From NCBI RefSeq assembly GCF_003367705.1, contig NZ_CP031425.1:1860001-1924000 (forward strand): DNA of 64,000 nt, written 5' to 3'. Every line of letters starts with the position of its first letter. The first letter of the stretch is position 1. The DNA is from Microbacterium foliorum (GTDB lineage Bacteria; Actinomycetota; Actinomycetes; Actinomycetales; Microbacteriaceae). Shown here piece by piece: positions 25,208-37,135 of this stretch. Made by a program: the position numbers and the translations under genes. The notes beneath the pieces are model-generated. The model was not told where the DNA came from. It made no database searches and worked only from the letters and a program-made list of their open reading frames with translations.

Positions 25208-26413
25208 GTGGCCGAGATCTCGGACGTCTTCTTCGTCGATGGAGTGCGCACCCCCTTCGGGCGCGCCGGCGAAAAAGGCATGTACTGGAACACCCGCGCA
25301 GACGACCTCGCCGTGAAGGCGACCATCGGCCTGATGGAGCGGAACGCCGCGGTTCCCACGGACCGCATCGACGACGTCGCGATCGCCGCGACCAGCCAGA
25401 CCGGTGACCAGGGCCTCACGCTCGGCCGTTCCGTCGCTATCTTGGCCGGTCTTCCGCAGACCGTGCCCGGCCTCGCCGTCGAGCGCATGTGCGCCGGCGC
25501 GATGACCAGCGTCACGACCATGGGTGCCTCGATCGGCGTCGGCATGTACGACTTCGCCCTCGCCGGAGGAGTCGAGCACATGGGACACCACCCGATCGGC
25601 GCCAACGCCGACCCGAACCCGCGCTTCGTGGCCGAGAAGATGGTCGACCCCGGGGCCCTGAACATGGGTGTGACCGCGGAGCGCATCTTCGATCGCTTCC
25701 CGCATCTGACCAAGGAGCGCTCCGACAGGTTCGGCATGCTCAGCCAGCACAAGGTGCAGGCCGCCTACGACGCCGGCAAGATCCAGCCCGACCTCGTCCC
25801 GATCGCGACCAAGAGCGCCGACGGCGCCTGGGGCCTCGCGACGGAGGACGAGGGCCGACGCCCGCAGACGACCATGGCCGATCTCGCCGCTCTCAAGACG
25901 CCCTTCCGCCCGCACGGCCGCGTGACCGCGGGCACCTCGTCGCCGCTGACCGACGGGGCGACCATGTCGCTGCTCGCCGGTGGCGGAGCGGTCAAGGAAT
26001 TCGGACTCGCGCCGAAGATGCGCATGGTGTCGTTCGCGTTCGCAGGCGTCCAGCCCGAGATCATGGGCATCGGTCCGATCCCCTCGACCGAGAAGGCACT
26101 GAAGAAGGCCGGGCTGACGATCGCCGACATCGGGCTGTTCGAGCTCAACGAGGCCTTCGCGATCCAGGTCATCTCGCTGCTCGACCACTTCGGCATCGCC
26201 GACGACGACCCCCGCGTCAACCAGTGGGGCGGCGCCATCGCACTCGGCCACCCGCTCGCGGCGTCCGGCGTGCGTCTGATGATCCAGCTCGCGGCGCAGT
26301 TCGCTGAGCGCCCCGACGTGCGCTACGGCCTGACGGCCATGTGCGTCGGTCTCGGGCAGGGCGGCTCCGTCATCTGGGAGAACCCGCACTACGACGGCAA
26401 GAAGAGGAAGTAA
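25208..26413 (+). CDS. fadA: Acetyl-CoA acyltransferase (thiolase)
   Basis: A 401-residue thiolase, the last step of fatty acid beta-oxidation. The nucleophile is Cys95 (VERMCAGAM), His348 lies in GHPLAASG, and the proton-transfer Cys379 is in MCVGLGQGGSV. GGAGG precedes the GTG start. Six bases after its stop comes the trifunctional-type fadB, so the two encode the beta-oxidation complex in one operon. Confidence 0.96.
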   Translation: MAEISDVFFVDGVRTPFGRAGEKGMYWNTRADDLAVKATIGLMERNAAVPTDRIDDVAIAATSQTGDQGLTLGRSVAILAGLPQTVPGLAVERMCAGAMTSVTTMGASIGVGMYDFALAGGVEHMGHHPIGANADPNPRFVAEKMVDPGALNMGVTAERIFDRFPHLTKERSDRFGMLSQHKVQAAYDAGKIQPDLVPIATKSADGAWGLATEDEGRRPQTTMADLAALKTPFRPHGRVTAGTSSPLTDGATMSLLAGGGAVKEFGLAPKMRMVSFAFAGVQPEIMGIGPIPSTEKALKKAGLTIADIGLFELNEAFAIQVISLLDHFGIADDDPRVNQWGGAIALGHPLAASGVRLMIQLAAQFAERPDVRYGLTAMCVGLGQGGSVIWENPHYDGKKRK

Positions 26414-26419
26414 GCGCCG

Positions 26420-28579
26420 ATGGCACACTCGATCTCCGCACAGTACGCGAACGTCGACTTCTCCCCCATCCAGGCACTCACCGACGGCGAGGTGATCACG
26501 CACTCCCCCGTGCGCGACATCCGCCTCGCGTCCGGCAAGGTGCTGGCTCTGATCACCCTCGACAACGGCCGCGATCACACGCGTCCGAACACGCTGGGTC
26601 CCGCCACGCTCACCGCGCTCGGCGAGACGCTCGACGGCCTCACCGCGCGTGCTGCGGCCGGCGAGATCCAGGCCGTCGGCATCACCGGAAAGCAGTACAT
26701 CCTCGCTGCAGGCGCCGACCTGTCCGACATCAGCAAGGTCGGCTCTCGAGACGACGCTCGTCTGATCGCGCAGCTCGGGCACAAGGTGCTCGGCAAGCTG
26801 GGCGAGCTCGGCGTCCCCTCCTTCGCCTTCGTGAACGGTCTGGCGCTCGGCGGCGGCCTCGAGATCGCGCTCAACTCCGACTACCGCACGGTCGACGCGT
26901 CCTCCGCGGCGATCGCCCTTCCCGAGGTCTTCCTCGGCATCATCCCCGGCTGGGGCGGGGCGTACCTGCTGCCGAACCTGATCGGCATCGAGAACGCCCT
27001 CGAGGTCGTCATCTCGAACCCGCTCAAGCAGAACCGGATGCTGAAGCCGCAGCAGGCGTTCGACCTCGGCATCGTCGACGCGATCTTCCCGGCGGCGAAC
27101 TACCTCGAGAACTCGCTCGCCTGGGCGGACGCCGTCCTCGGCGGCAAGAAGGTCGAGCGCAAGAACGAGCCCGGCAAGATCGAACGCCTCACGAAGTGGC
27201 CGATCGCCATCAAGATGGCGCGGGGCATGCTCGAGTCGAAGATCGGTACCGTCCCGAAGTCCCCCTACGCCGCACTGGAGCTGCTCGACAAGGCCAGGAG
27301 CGGCACGAAGGCGGAGGGCTTCGCTCGCGAGGACGAAGCTCTCGCAGATCTCGTCACAGGCGACCAGTTCGCGGCATCCATGTACGCGTTCGACCTCGTG
27401 CAGAAGCGTGCGAAGCGTCCGGTCGGCGCTCCCGATAAGGCCCTCGCCAAGAAGGTCACGAAGGTCGGCATCATCGGTGCCGGGCTGATGGCCAGCCAGT
27501 TCGCGCTGCTCTTCGTCCGCAAGCTGCAGGTGCCGGTGCTGATCACCGACCTCGACCAGGCGCGCGTCGACAAGGGCGTCGCTTACATCCACGAGCAGAT
27601 CGGCACGCTCGAGAGCAAGGGACGCTTGGACGCGGACTCCGCGAACAAGCTGCGCGCACTCGTCACGGGCACGACCGACAAGAGCCTGTACGCGGACTGC
27701 GACTTCGTCATCGAGGCCGTGTTCGAGGAGGTCGGCGTCAAGCAGCAGGTGTTCGGCGAGATCGAGAAGATCATCGCCGAGGACGCGATCCTGGCGACCA
27801 ACACCTCGTCGCTCTCGGTCGAGGAGATCGGCGCGAAGCTCCAGCACCCCGAGCGCCTGGTCGGCTTCCACTTCTTCAACCCGGTCGCGGTGATGCCGCT
27901 GATCGAGATCGTGAAGACGCCGACGACCTCGGAGGCGGCTCTCTCGACCGCGTTCGTGGTGGCCAAGAATCTGGGCAAGAACGCGGTGCTCACCGCCGAT
28001 GCTCCCGGGTTCGTGGTCAACCGACTGCTCGCCAAGGTCATGGGCGAGGCTGCGCGGGCCGTCTATGAAGGCACGCCGATCATCGACGTCGAGAAGGCCT
28101 TCGCGCCTCTCGGACTGCCGATGGGGCCGTTCCAGCTGATCGACCTCGTCGGCTGGAAGGTCGCCGCCCACGTGCAGGACACGATGGCAGACGCGTTCCC
28201 CGAGCGCTTCTACGCGAACGAGAACTTCCACGCTCTCGCCGAGCTCGATGCCGTCATCGAGAAAGACAAGGGCGGTCGTGTGACCGGCTGGACGAAGCAG
28301 GCCGAGAAGCTGCTGAAGCCCGCCGTCGGCTCGACGCCGGCATCGGCCGACACCATTCTGCGGCGGGTGCAGGACGGCCTCGCCAGCGAGATCAAGCTGA
28401 TGCTCGATGACGGCGTCGTGCCCGAGGTCGAGGACATCGACCTGTGCCTGATCCTGGGCGCCGGCTGGCCGTTCATCGACGGAGGCGCATCGCCGTATCT
28501 CGACCGGGAGGGTGCCTCGGAACGCGCCTTCGGCGGAGAGTTCCACACCCCGCAGATCCGCGGCATCGAGAATCGCTGA
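26420..28579 (+). CDS. fadB: Multifunctional enoyl-CoA hydratase / 3-hydroxyacyl-CoA dehydrogenase
   Basis: A 719-residue FadB/FadJ-type protein. An N-terminal crotonase domain shows NGLALGGGLEIALNSDYR and PEVFLGIIPGWGGAYLLP (the two catalytic glutamates). A NAD-binding 3-hydroxyacyl-CoA dehydrogenase domain begins near residue 347 (KVGIIGAGLMASQFALLFVR), with the catalytic His in GFHFFNPVAVMPLIE (about 483) and the C-terminal helical part DAPGFVVNRLLAKVM. Together with fadA it performs hydration, dehydrogenation and thiolysis. A terminator hairpin follows. Confidence 0.95.
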   Translation: MAHSISAQYANVDFSPIQALTDGEVITHSPVRDIRLASGKVLALITLDNGRDHTRPNTLGPATLTALGETLDGLTARAAAGEIQAVGITGKQYILAAGADLSDISKVGSRDDARLIAQLGHKVLGKLGELGVPSFAFVNGLALGGGLEIALNSDYRTVDASSAAIALPEVFLGIIPGWGGAYLLPNLIGIENALEVVISNPLKQNRMLKPQQAFDLGIVDAIFPAANYLENSLAWADAVLGGKKVERKNEPGKIERLTKWPIAIKMARGMLESKIGTVPKSPYAALELLDKARSGTKAEGFAREDEALADLVTGDQFAASMYAFDLVQKRAKRPVGAPDKALAKKVTKVGIIGAGLMASQFALLFVRKLQVPVLITDLDQARVDKGVAYIHEQIGTLESKGRLDADSANKLRALVTGTTDKSLYADCDFVIEAVFEEVGVKQQVFGEIEKIIAEDAILATNTSSLSVEEIGAKLQHPERLVGFHFFNPVAVMPLIEIVKTPTTSEAALSTAFVVAKNLGKNAVLTADAPGFVVNRLLAKVMGEAARAVYEGTPIIDVEKAFAPLGLPMGPFQLIDLVGWKVAAHVQDTMADAFPERFYANENFHALAELDAVIEKDKGGRVTGWTKQAEKLLKPAVGSTPASADTILRRVQDGLASEIKLMLDDGVVPEVEDIDLCLILGAGWPFIDGGASPYLDREGASERAFGGEFHTPQIRGIENR

Positions 28580-28590
28580 CGGAGATCCGG

Positions 28591-28632
28591 AGGCCGTAGC
28601 GCCGTGCGACGAGCACGGCGCTACGGCCTTTC
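28591..28632. terminator. Intrinsic terminator after fadB
   Basis: A 17-bp inverted repeat, AGGCCGTAGCGCCGTGC / GCACGGCGCTACGGCCT with a 5-base loop, ends in TTTCT. It lies between the convergent fadB and lipid kinase genes and may serve both. Confidence 0.85.
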
Positions 28633-28666
28633 TGCGCGTCGACCCCGATGCGAGGTGTCCGAGTGG

Positions 28667-29575
28667 TCAGTCGAGCTGGGCCGAGGCCGGCACCAGCATC
28701 GTGAGAGCCGCGACACGGATGCCGATCGTGCATTCCTCCGTCGCCACCCGCTCGCCGTCGGCATACACCGTCAAGCCGGGCGCGGAGATCGCGACCGAAC
28801 GCACACGACGATGCGAGACCTCCGCGACCCCGAGATGACGGCCTCTCAGGAGTCGGGGAAAGAGCGCGATCAGGCGCAGGCGACCGAGCGTGCGCACATG
28901 GACGACGTCGAGCATCCCGTCATCCGGTGTCGCGCCGACGCAGATCGGCATCCCGCCGCCGTAGCTCTCGGTGTTCCCCACCGCGACGAGCGTCCCCGCC
29001 GCGTCGCGTGTCTGCTCGCCGTCGAGAGAGATGCGAAAGGGCACAGGGCGAAGACGGACGAGCTCGATGATGAGCGCCAGGTAGTAGCGCAACGGGCCCG
29101 ACGGCCAGCGCAGGCGGTCGGTGCGCTCGGTGACCCTCGCATCGAATCCCAGGGCAGCGACGGTGAGGAACGGCCGGGTGCTCGCGCCGCACCGCACCTC
29201 TCCGACATCGATCACCCGAGGGCGCCCCGTCTGGGCGACGAGCGCGGCGTCGGCGGCGGACCGCAGGGGCAGCCGGAGTGCCCGAGCGAGATCGTTGCCC
29301 GTCCCGGCGGGCACGACGGCCACGGGCACGCTCTGATCGCAGAGCAGATCGAGGAGGCCGGACAGGGTGCCATCACCGCCGACGACCACGAAGACGTCTG
29401 GCCCTGCCTCCAAAGCCCGAGCCGCGAGCTCTCTGGACTCGGTGAGGGAGGAACCGGTGTAGACGCGCACCTCCACCCCACTGGTGCGCAGACTCTCGAT
29501 CGCCTCGGCCGCGATCCTGACCGCGCGACCCTTGCCTGCTGCGGGGTTCGAGATCACGGCGACATGACCGGTCAT
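28667..29575 (-). CDS. Diacylglycerol/lipid kinase family protein
   Basis: A 302-residue DAGK-catalytic-domain protein. The nucleotide-binding GGDGT is at 66-70 and PAGTGNDLARAL at 89-100; NPAAGKGRA (10-18) is the N-terminal phosphate loop. It phosphorylates a lipid such as diacylglycerol, or in related enzymes a sphingoid or mannosyl lipid; the exact lipid is not determined. I use the ATG at 29575 (MTGHVAVISNP). A GTG nine codons upstream is possible. Convergent with fadB, and 68 bases downstream of dxs on the same strand. Confidence 0.9.
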   Translation of the reverse strand: MTGHVAVISNPAAGKGRAVRIAAEAIESLRTSGVEVRVYTGSSLTESRELAARALEAGPDVFVVVGGDGTLSGLLDLLCDQSVPVAVVPAGTGNDLARALRLPLRSAADAALVAQTGRPRVIDVGEVRCGASTRPFLTVAALGFDARVTERTDRLRWPSGPLRYYLALIIELVRLRPVPFRISLDGEQTRDAAGTLVAVGNTESYGGGMPICVGATPDDGMLDVVHVRTLGRLRLIALFPRLLRGRHLGVAEVSHRRVRSVAISAPGLTVYADGERVATEECTIGIRVAALTMLVPASAQLD

Positions 29576-29643
29576 CGTTCGGGACCGCGCATCGGTCTCC
29601 ACAGCACGCCGATTGCGTGACCGACGGCCGCCATGTCGAGCGA

Positions 29644-31584
29644 TCAGCGGCGTTCGCGGAGAGGCAGGTCGATCGTCCCCGTCTCGTCGGTCTGACGTGC
29701 GACGGGGATGCGGGTTCCGAGTACCTGAGAGACGACGTCCTGGGCGATCTTCGCCGCCGTGAGGCCCGCATCCGCAAGGATCTGGTCCCGCGAGGCGTGG
29801 TCGATGAACTCGTCGGGGAGGCCGAGCTCGTCCACAGCCGTGTCGATGCCGGCTTCACGGAGCACCTGGCGCACGCGGGTGCCGATGCCTCCGACACGGA
29901 TCCCGTCTTCGATCGTGATGACGAGACGGTGTCGAGCGGCCATGCTCACGATCGAGGGCTGCACGGGAATGGCCCAGCGCGGATCTATGACGGTCGCCCC
30001 GATGCCCTGCGCGCGAAGCCGTTCGGCGACATCCATGGCGAGAGCCGCGAACGGGCCGATCGCCACGAGCAGCACGTCTTCGGACTCGCCTCTGGAGAGC
30101 ACATCGACGCCGTCGTGCAGTCGCTCGACGGCAGGGAGCTCCGGCGAGACGTCGCCCTTGGGGAAGCGGATGACCGTCGGAGCGTCGTCGACCAGCACGG
30201 CCTCGTCGAGTGCCTCCCTCAGACGCTCGCCGTCACGGGGAGCCGCGATGCGGATGTGCGGCACGATCTGCAGCATCGCCAGGTCCCACATGCCGTGATG
30301 GCTGGGGCCGTCAGGACCTGTGACACCGGCACGGTCCAGCACGAACGTGACGCCCGCACGGTGCAGTGCGACGTCCATGAGCACCTGATCGAACGCGCGC
30401 CCCATGAATGTGGCGTACAGCGCGACCACCGGATGCAGACCGCCGAAGGCGAGGCCTGCCGCAGAGGCGACCGCGTGCTGCTCGGCGATGCCCACGTCGT
30501 AGACGCGGTCGGGGAAGCGTTCTGCGAAGGGAGCGAGTCCGGTCGGGCGCAGCATCGCCGCGGTCATGGCGATGACGTCGTCACGGCGCTCGCCCACCGA
30601 GACCAGAGCGTCCGAGAAGACCTCCGTCCATCCCGTGCCGCCCGATGAGAGGGTCTCCCCGGTCACCGGATCGATGCGGCCGACGGCGTGGAACTGATCC
30701 GCCTCGTCGTCTCGTGCGGGCTGGTAGCCGCGGCCCTTCTCGGTGATCGTGTGCACGATCACCGGTGCCCCGTAGGACTTCGCCAGCTCGAGCGTCTCGA
30801 GAAGCGCCAACAGATCGTGTCCGTCGATCGGTCCGAGGTACTTGATGTCCAGATTGGAATACAGGGCCTCGTTGTTCGTGAAGCGCGAGAGGAAGCCGTG
30901 AGTTCCTCCCCGTACTCCACGGAAGACCGCGCGGCCGACGGGGCCGAAGGCGCGGAACAGGCGGTCCGACTTGTGGTGGAGCTCCTTGTAGGCCGCGGCC
31001 GTGCGCACGCGGTTGAGATAGCGTGACATGCCGCCGATCGTCGGGGCATACGACCGGCCGTTGTCGTTCACCACGATCACCAGGTTGCGGTCGTTGTCGT
31101 CGGAGATGTTGTTGAGAGCTTCCCAGGTCATCCCGCCGGTGAGCGACCCGTCACCGAGGACGGCGACCACGTGACGGTCCGCGCGCCCGGTAGCGGTGAG
31201 GGCTCGGGAAACCCCGTCGGCCCAGCTCAGAGAGCTCGAGGCATGCGACGACTCCACGACGTCGTGAGCACTCTCGCTGCGCTGCGGGTAACCGGCCAGC
31301 CCCCCGCGCAGACGCAGCTTGGAGAAGTCCTGGCGCCCGGTGAGGAGCTTGTGCACATACGACTGGTGCCCGGTGTCGAAGATGAAGGGGTCGTCGGGTG
31401 AGGAGAACACGCGGTGCAGCGCGATCGTGAGTTCGACGACGCCGAGGTTCGGGCCGAGGTGTCCGCCGGTGCGGGAGACGTTCTCGACCAGGAAAACCCG
31501 GATCTCCGCCGCGAGTTCGGCCAGCTGATCCTCGGACAGTGCGTCCAGATCGCGGGGTCCTGAGATGCTCGGAAGAATCGGCAT
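29644..31584 (-). CDS. dxs: 1-deoxy-D-xylulose-5-phosphate synthase
   Basis: A 646-residue thiamine-dependent enzyme that condenses pyruvate and glyceraldehyde 3-phosphate to start the MEP isoprenoid pathway. TGHQSYVHK (His73) and the TPP motif from GDGSLTGGMTWEALNNI (from residue 144) to VVNDNGRSY are present, and DVGIAEQHAV holds the catalytic Glu. The C-terminal transketolase domain VIEDGIRVGG type segment (TIEDGIRVGGIG) is intact. Start ATG at 31584 follows AGGAGG; the longer frame upstream is rejected. Confidence 0.97.
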   Translation of the reverse strand: MPILPSISGPRDLDALSEDQLAELAAEIRVFLVENVSRTGGHLGPNLGVVELTIALHRVFSSPDDPFIFDTGHQSYVHKLLTGRQDFSKLRLRGGLAGYPQRSESAHDVVESSHASSSLSWADGVSRALTATGRADRHVVAVLGDGSLTGGMTWEALNNISDDNDRNLVIVVNDNGRSYAPTIGGMSRYLNRVRTAAAYKELHHKSDRLFRAFGPVGRAVFRGVRGGTHGFLSRFTNNEALYSNLDIKYLGPIDGHDLLALLETLELAKSYGAPVIVHTITEKGRGYQPARDDEADQFHAVGRIDPVTGETLSSGGTGWTEVFSDALVSVGERRDDVIAMTAAMLRPTGLAPFAERFPDRVYDVGIAEQHAVASAAGLAFGGLHPVVALYATFMGRAFDQVLMDVALHRAGVTFVLDRAGVTGPDGPSHHGMWDLAMLQIVPHIRIAAPRDGERLREALDEAVLVDDAPTVIRFPKGDVSPELPAVERLHDGVDVLSRGESEDVLLVAIGPFAALAMDVAERLRAQGIGATVIDPRWAIPVQPSIVSMAARHRLVITIEDGIRVGGIGTRVRQVLREAGIDTAVDELGLPDEFIDHASRDQILADAGLTAAKIAQDVVSQVLGTRIPVARQTDETGTIDLPLRERR

Positions 31585-31706
31585 CTGCACCTCCTCATAG
31601 GCACCGTAGAGGGCATCCGCCTGGTTCGGACGCCTGATCGATCCTACCTCGGGGCATCGGTGAAAGCTCGGAGCGACCGCTCCCCTTGACACCGCGTACG
31701 GCATGC

Positions 31707-31742
31707 GACAAGGGCCCGGTTCCGAAGAACCGGGCCCTTGTC
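31707..31742 (-). terminator. Intrinsic terminator of acnA
   Basis: A perfect 16-bp inverted repeat, GACAAGGGCCCGGTTC / GAACCGGGCCCTTGTC with loop CGAA, lies just past the acnA stop codon (minus strand). Confidence 0.85.
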
Positions 31743-31752
31743 GACGGGTGGA

Positions 31753-34590
<2,838 letters not shown>

Positions 34591-34716
34591 GGATCCGTCT
34601 CCTTCTGGTCGGATGGGAGCGACAAACGCTTCCATATTGCTCGCCAGCGAGCCCCTGCGGCTAGCAAGGCAGACCTAACCAGTCTGCTCTGTTCGACCCG
34701 CGAGCGGAAGCCTGCA

Positions 34717-34740
34717 ATTTATCTTGATGTCAAGATAAAT
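34717..34740. promoter_or_regulatory. Perfect palindrome upstream of acnA (candidate operator)
   Basis: ATTTATCTTGA-TG-TCAAGATAAAT is an exact 11-bp inverted repeat in an A/T-rich patch between the DUF3159 stop and acnA. On the acnA strand it contains TTGACA, so a bound protein would block a -35 element. The regulator is not known from this window; the TATCTTGA...TCAAGATA form resembles MarR-type operators. Confidence 0.6.
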
Positions 34741-34743
34741 CTA

Positions 34744-35478
34744 TCACGCCGCAACGGTGTCTCCGGCATCCGACGCGCGCGGATACAGCGCCCGCACGAC
34801 GAGGAAGGTCACTGCGATCAGCGGGGCGAACAGCGGCAGCCCCATGACGAGCTTCAGCGTGCCGAGCGCGGTGACGTCGCCTGCCAGATACAGCGGGAGC
34901 TGGACGGCGAGCCGCGCGAAGAACAGTGCGGCCCACGCGATGCCGAGCCACAGGAATGCCCTGCGCTTGCGGCGGTCATTCCGCCACGCGGTGCCCTCCC
35001 CCATCAGGAAGCCGACGGCGAGGCCGATCAGCGACCACCCGACGAGTGCGGAGACGAGCATGGCGGACCCGTACGCGGCGTTCGTGATGAGCCCGGGGAC
35101 GAAGTTGTCCTCGCCGCGCCCGGTCAGCAGCGCGAGCGCTGCCGCTGCTGCGGCGGCGACGAGACCACCAATCGCAGCGGACGGCGGCGACTTCTGCACG
35201 AGACGGACGACCGTGAACACCGCCGCGAGTCCGACCGAGACCCCGAGGGGCAGGATGAGCGGTTCGGGCCGAACCGTGAAGAGGATGACGAATGCGAGGC
35301 TCGGCAGCACCGATTCGAGGATGCCGCGCCAACCGCCCATCGCGGACCACACGACTTTGCCGGTGGCGCTGCTCTCGTTCGGATCCAGACCGGCGCGCCG
35401 TGCCGCACCGCCGAGGGCGGCGCCGACGATGTCCGACGCCGTCTGCTCGCGCTCCGGCTCGGGAACCTGCGTGCTCAC
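34744..35478 (-). CDS. DUF3159 membrane protein
   Basis: A 244-residue actinobacterial protein with six predicted helices. GGWRGILESVLPSLAFVILF near 48-67 and the long C-terminal hydrophobic series (LGIAWAALFFARLAVQLPLYL) fit DUF3159. Function unknown. Its start overlaps the DUF3710 gene end by 4 bases (ATGA type), so it belongs to the dut-DUF3710-DUF3159 operon. Confidence 0.9.
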   Translation of the reverse strand: MSTQVPEPEREQTASDIVGAALGGAARRAGLDPNESSATGKVVWSAMGGWRGILESVLPSLAFVILFTVRPEPLILPLGVSVGLAAVFTVVRLVQKSPPSAAIGGLVAAAAAAALALLTGRGEDNFVPGLITNAAYGSAMLVSALVGWSLIGLAVGFLMGEGTAWRNDRRKRRAFLWLGIAWAALFFARLAVQLPLYLAGDVTALGTLKLVMGLPLFAPLIAVTFLVVRALYPRASDAGDTVAA

Positions 35479-36062
35479 GCGGAGCCGGGAGTCGCGGGCA
35501 TCTTCAGCGGGATCAGGTCACGCGGCGGCATGGGCGCTCCACCGCGGACGACCACGATCGAGCGGAACAGGTCTTCGACCTTGGCCGCGGCCTCGAGGTC
35601 GGAGGCGGCAGCGCCGCCGATCACGCCGCGGAGGAACCAGCGCGGGCCGTCGATGCCGATGAATCGGGCCAGGCGCAGCTCCGATCCCTCGCTCGCCGCC
35701 GCGGGGACCTCGGCGAGGAGCTCCTTGCCGAGCGGACCCTCGCGCTCCTCGACCCGGCCGCCCTGCGTGCGCACCTGGTCGCGAAGCTGAAGGCGCGTCT
35801 CATCCCAGAGCCCGCCCGACCGGGGCGCCGCGAACGGCTGGACCTGCAGCGACGAGTCGGCGTAGTCGAGACCGACCGCGACGATGCGCTTGGACTGCTC
35901 CTCGACCTCCAGGCGGAGATTGAGCCCCTCGCGGGGAAGGATCTTGATGCCGCCGAGATCGATGTACGGCCGTACCGGATTCGCTTCGGAGTCGTCGAAC
36001 GGCCCCTGCGACGCCCGATCATGGGCAGCCGGCACGGAGGGAGTCTCGTTGTTGTCAGTCAT
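35475..36062 (-). CDS. DUF3710 family protein
   Basis: A 195-residue actinobacterial protein. PYIDLGGIKILPREGLNLRL, VGLDYADSSLQVQPFAAPRS, WDETRLQLRDQVRTQGGRVE and FIGIDGPRWFLRGVI define the family. In M. tuberculosis the homologue Rv2696c lies next to dut, as here. The start is the ATG at 36062, which overlaps the dut stop by 8 bases; AGGA precedes it. Function unknown; soluble, no signal peptide. Confidence 0.93.
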   Translation of the reverse strand: MTDNNETPSVPAAHDRASQGPFDDSEANPVRPYIDLGGIKILPREGLNLRLEVEEQSKRIVAVGLDYADSSLQVQPFAAPRSGGLWDETRLQLRDQVRTQGGRVEEREGPLGKELLAEVPAAASEGSELRLARFIGIDGPRWFLRGVIGGAAASDLEAAAKVEDLFRSIVVVRGGAPMPPRDLIPLKMPATPGSA

Positions 36063-36528
36063 TGGTCTGTCCTGCCGAGGGGGAACGGGGGTCTGCCTGG
36101 TAGCCGGTCGAACCGAAGCCGCCATCGCCGCGGATGCTGTCGGGCAACTGCTCGACCGGGATGAAGACGGCACGGGTGACCGGCATCACGATCAGCTGTG
36201 CGATGCGATCGCCGACGGCCACATCGTACGCGCTGTGAATGTCGGTGTTGATCAGGCTCACCTTGATCTCGCCGCGGTAGCCGGCATCGACGGTACCCGG
36301 CGAGTTGACGATCGAGATGCCGTGCTTGGCGGCGAGCCCGCTGCGCGGGACCACGAAGGCCGCGTATCCGTCGGGCAGCGCGATCCGCACGCCGGTGGCG
36401 ACAAGAGCCCGCTCGCCCGGCGCGAGGCGCACGGCCTCGGCGGCGACCAGATCTGCTCCCGCGTCGCCGGGGTGAGCGTATCCCGGCACCACAGAGGCGA
36501 TAATGGGGACATCAACGGAATCAGTCAC
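36055..36528 (-). CDS. dut: Deoxyuridine 5'-triphosphate nucleotidohydrolase
   Basis: A 157-residue trimeric dUTPase that removes dUTP and supplies dUMP. All motifs are present: DAGADL (22-27), PRSGLA (61-66), GTVDAGYRGEI (78-88, catalytic Asp81), RIAQLIV (108-114) and the P-loop-like RGDGGFGSTG (133-142). GTG start with TAGCCT six bases upstream, so the operon dut-DUF3710-DUF3159 appears leaderless. Divergent from DUF3093 with only 12 bases between the start codons. Confidence 0.96.
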   Translation of the reverse strand: MTDSVDVPIIASVVPGYAHPGDAGADLVAAEAVRLAPGERALVATGVRIALPDGYAAFVVPRSGLAAKHGISIVNSPGTVDAGYRGEIKVSLINTDIHSAYDVAVGDRIAQLIVMPVTRAVFIPVEQLPDSIRGDGGFGSTGYQADPRSPSAGQTND

Positions 36529-36534
36529 CCCCCG

Positions 36535-36540
36535 AGGCTA
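36535..36540 (-). promoter_or_regulatory. Leaderless -10 element (TAGCCT) of the dut operon
   Basis: On the minus strand TAGCCT ends six bases before the dut GTG. It abuts the ATG of the divergent DUF3093 gene. Confidence 0.5.
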
Positions 36541-37005
36541 ATGCAGAACATCGACCCCGACACGCGCACCCGCTACCGCGAGAGACTGTCCCCCAGCCTG
36601 TGGCTGTTGGTGACGGTGGCTCTCGCCGGTCCGATGGTCGCGCTCATCGCGGTGCCCGCCGGCTCCACGATCGCTCTGGTCGCCGGGGCCGCCGTCTCGG
36701 CGCTGCTGGTGATCGCCGTGATCGCGGTCACCCCCGTCGTCGCGGTCGACGGCGACGTGCTGCGTGCGGGTCGAGCGCACATCGAGGTCCGCCACCTCGG
36801 CATGCCGATCGCTCTGACGGCCGAGGACGCCCGCCAGGCTCGCGGCCCGGGGCTTCCTGCACGCGGCTGGCACCTGATCCGCGGCGGCATCGACGGTCTG
36901 GTCGTGGTGCCCGACATCGACCCCGATGACCCCGTCGGCACCTGGACGATCTCGAGCAGGACGCCCGACCGACTCGCCGCGGCGATCGTCGCCGCGCAGG
37001 GCTGA
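36541..37005 (+). CDS. DUF3093 membrane protein
   Basis: A 154-residue protein with two membrane helices (about 20-40 and 45-70) followed by a soluble beta-rich domain (VVAVDGDVLRAGRAHIEVRH, RGGIDGLVVVPDIDPDDPVG). This is the DUF3093 family, found divergent from dut in Actinobacteria (Rv2698 position). Function unknown. GATAAT at 36498-36503, inside dut, is a plausible -10. Confidence 0.9.
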   Translation: MQNIDPDTRTRYRERLSPSLWLLVTVALAGPMVALIAVPAGSTIALVAGAAVSALLVIAVIAVTPVVAVDGDVLRAGRAHIEVRHLGMPIALTAEDARQARGPGLPARGWHLIRGGIDGLVVVPDIDPDDPVGTWTISSRTPDRLAAAIVAAQG

Positions 37006-37082
37006 GCGCGCTCCGCTCCGCGAGCCCGCGGCCTCCGGGCCGCGCACGACCCGGGAAACTGCGGGGCATCCCCGAAAAGACG

Positions 37083-37120
37083 ACGCGCCCCCGACCGTGA
37101 CGGTCCGGGGCGCGTTTCTT
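37083..37120. terminator. Intrinsic terminator between convergent DUF3093 and DUF4193
   Basis: The stem ACGCGCCCC / GGGGCGCGT with an inner GACCGTGACGGTC stem is followed by TTTCTT on plus; AAAAG flanks the other side. Confidence 0.75.
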
Positions 37121-37135
37121 CTCGCTCTGGTGCGC

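Noticed and set aside
24884..28546. Very long open frame (about 1220 codons) antisense to fadA/fadB
   Set aside because: It mirrors the two strongly supported beta-oxidation genes, has no recognisable domain, and is the usual high-GC antisense frame.
34640..34680. DtxR/IdeR iron box upstream of acnA
   Set aside because: Only one half-site (AGACCTAACC region) fits; the second half is too far from consensus.
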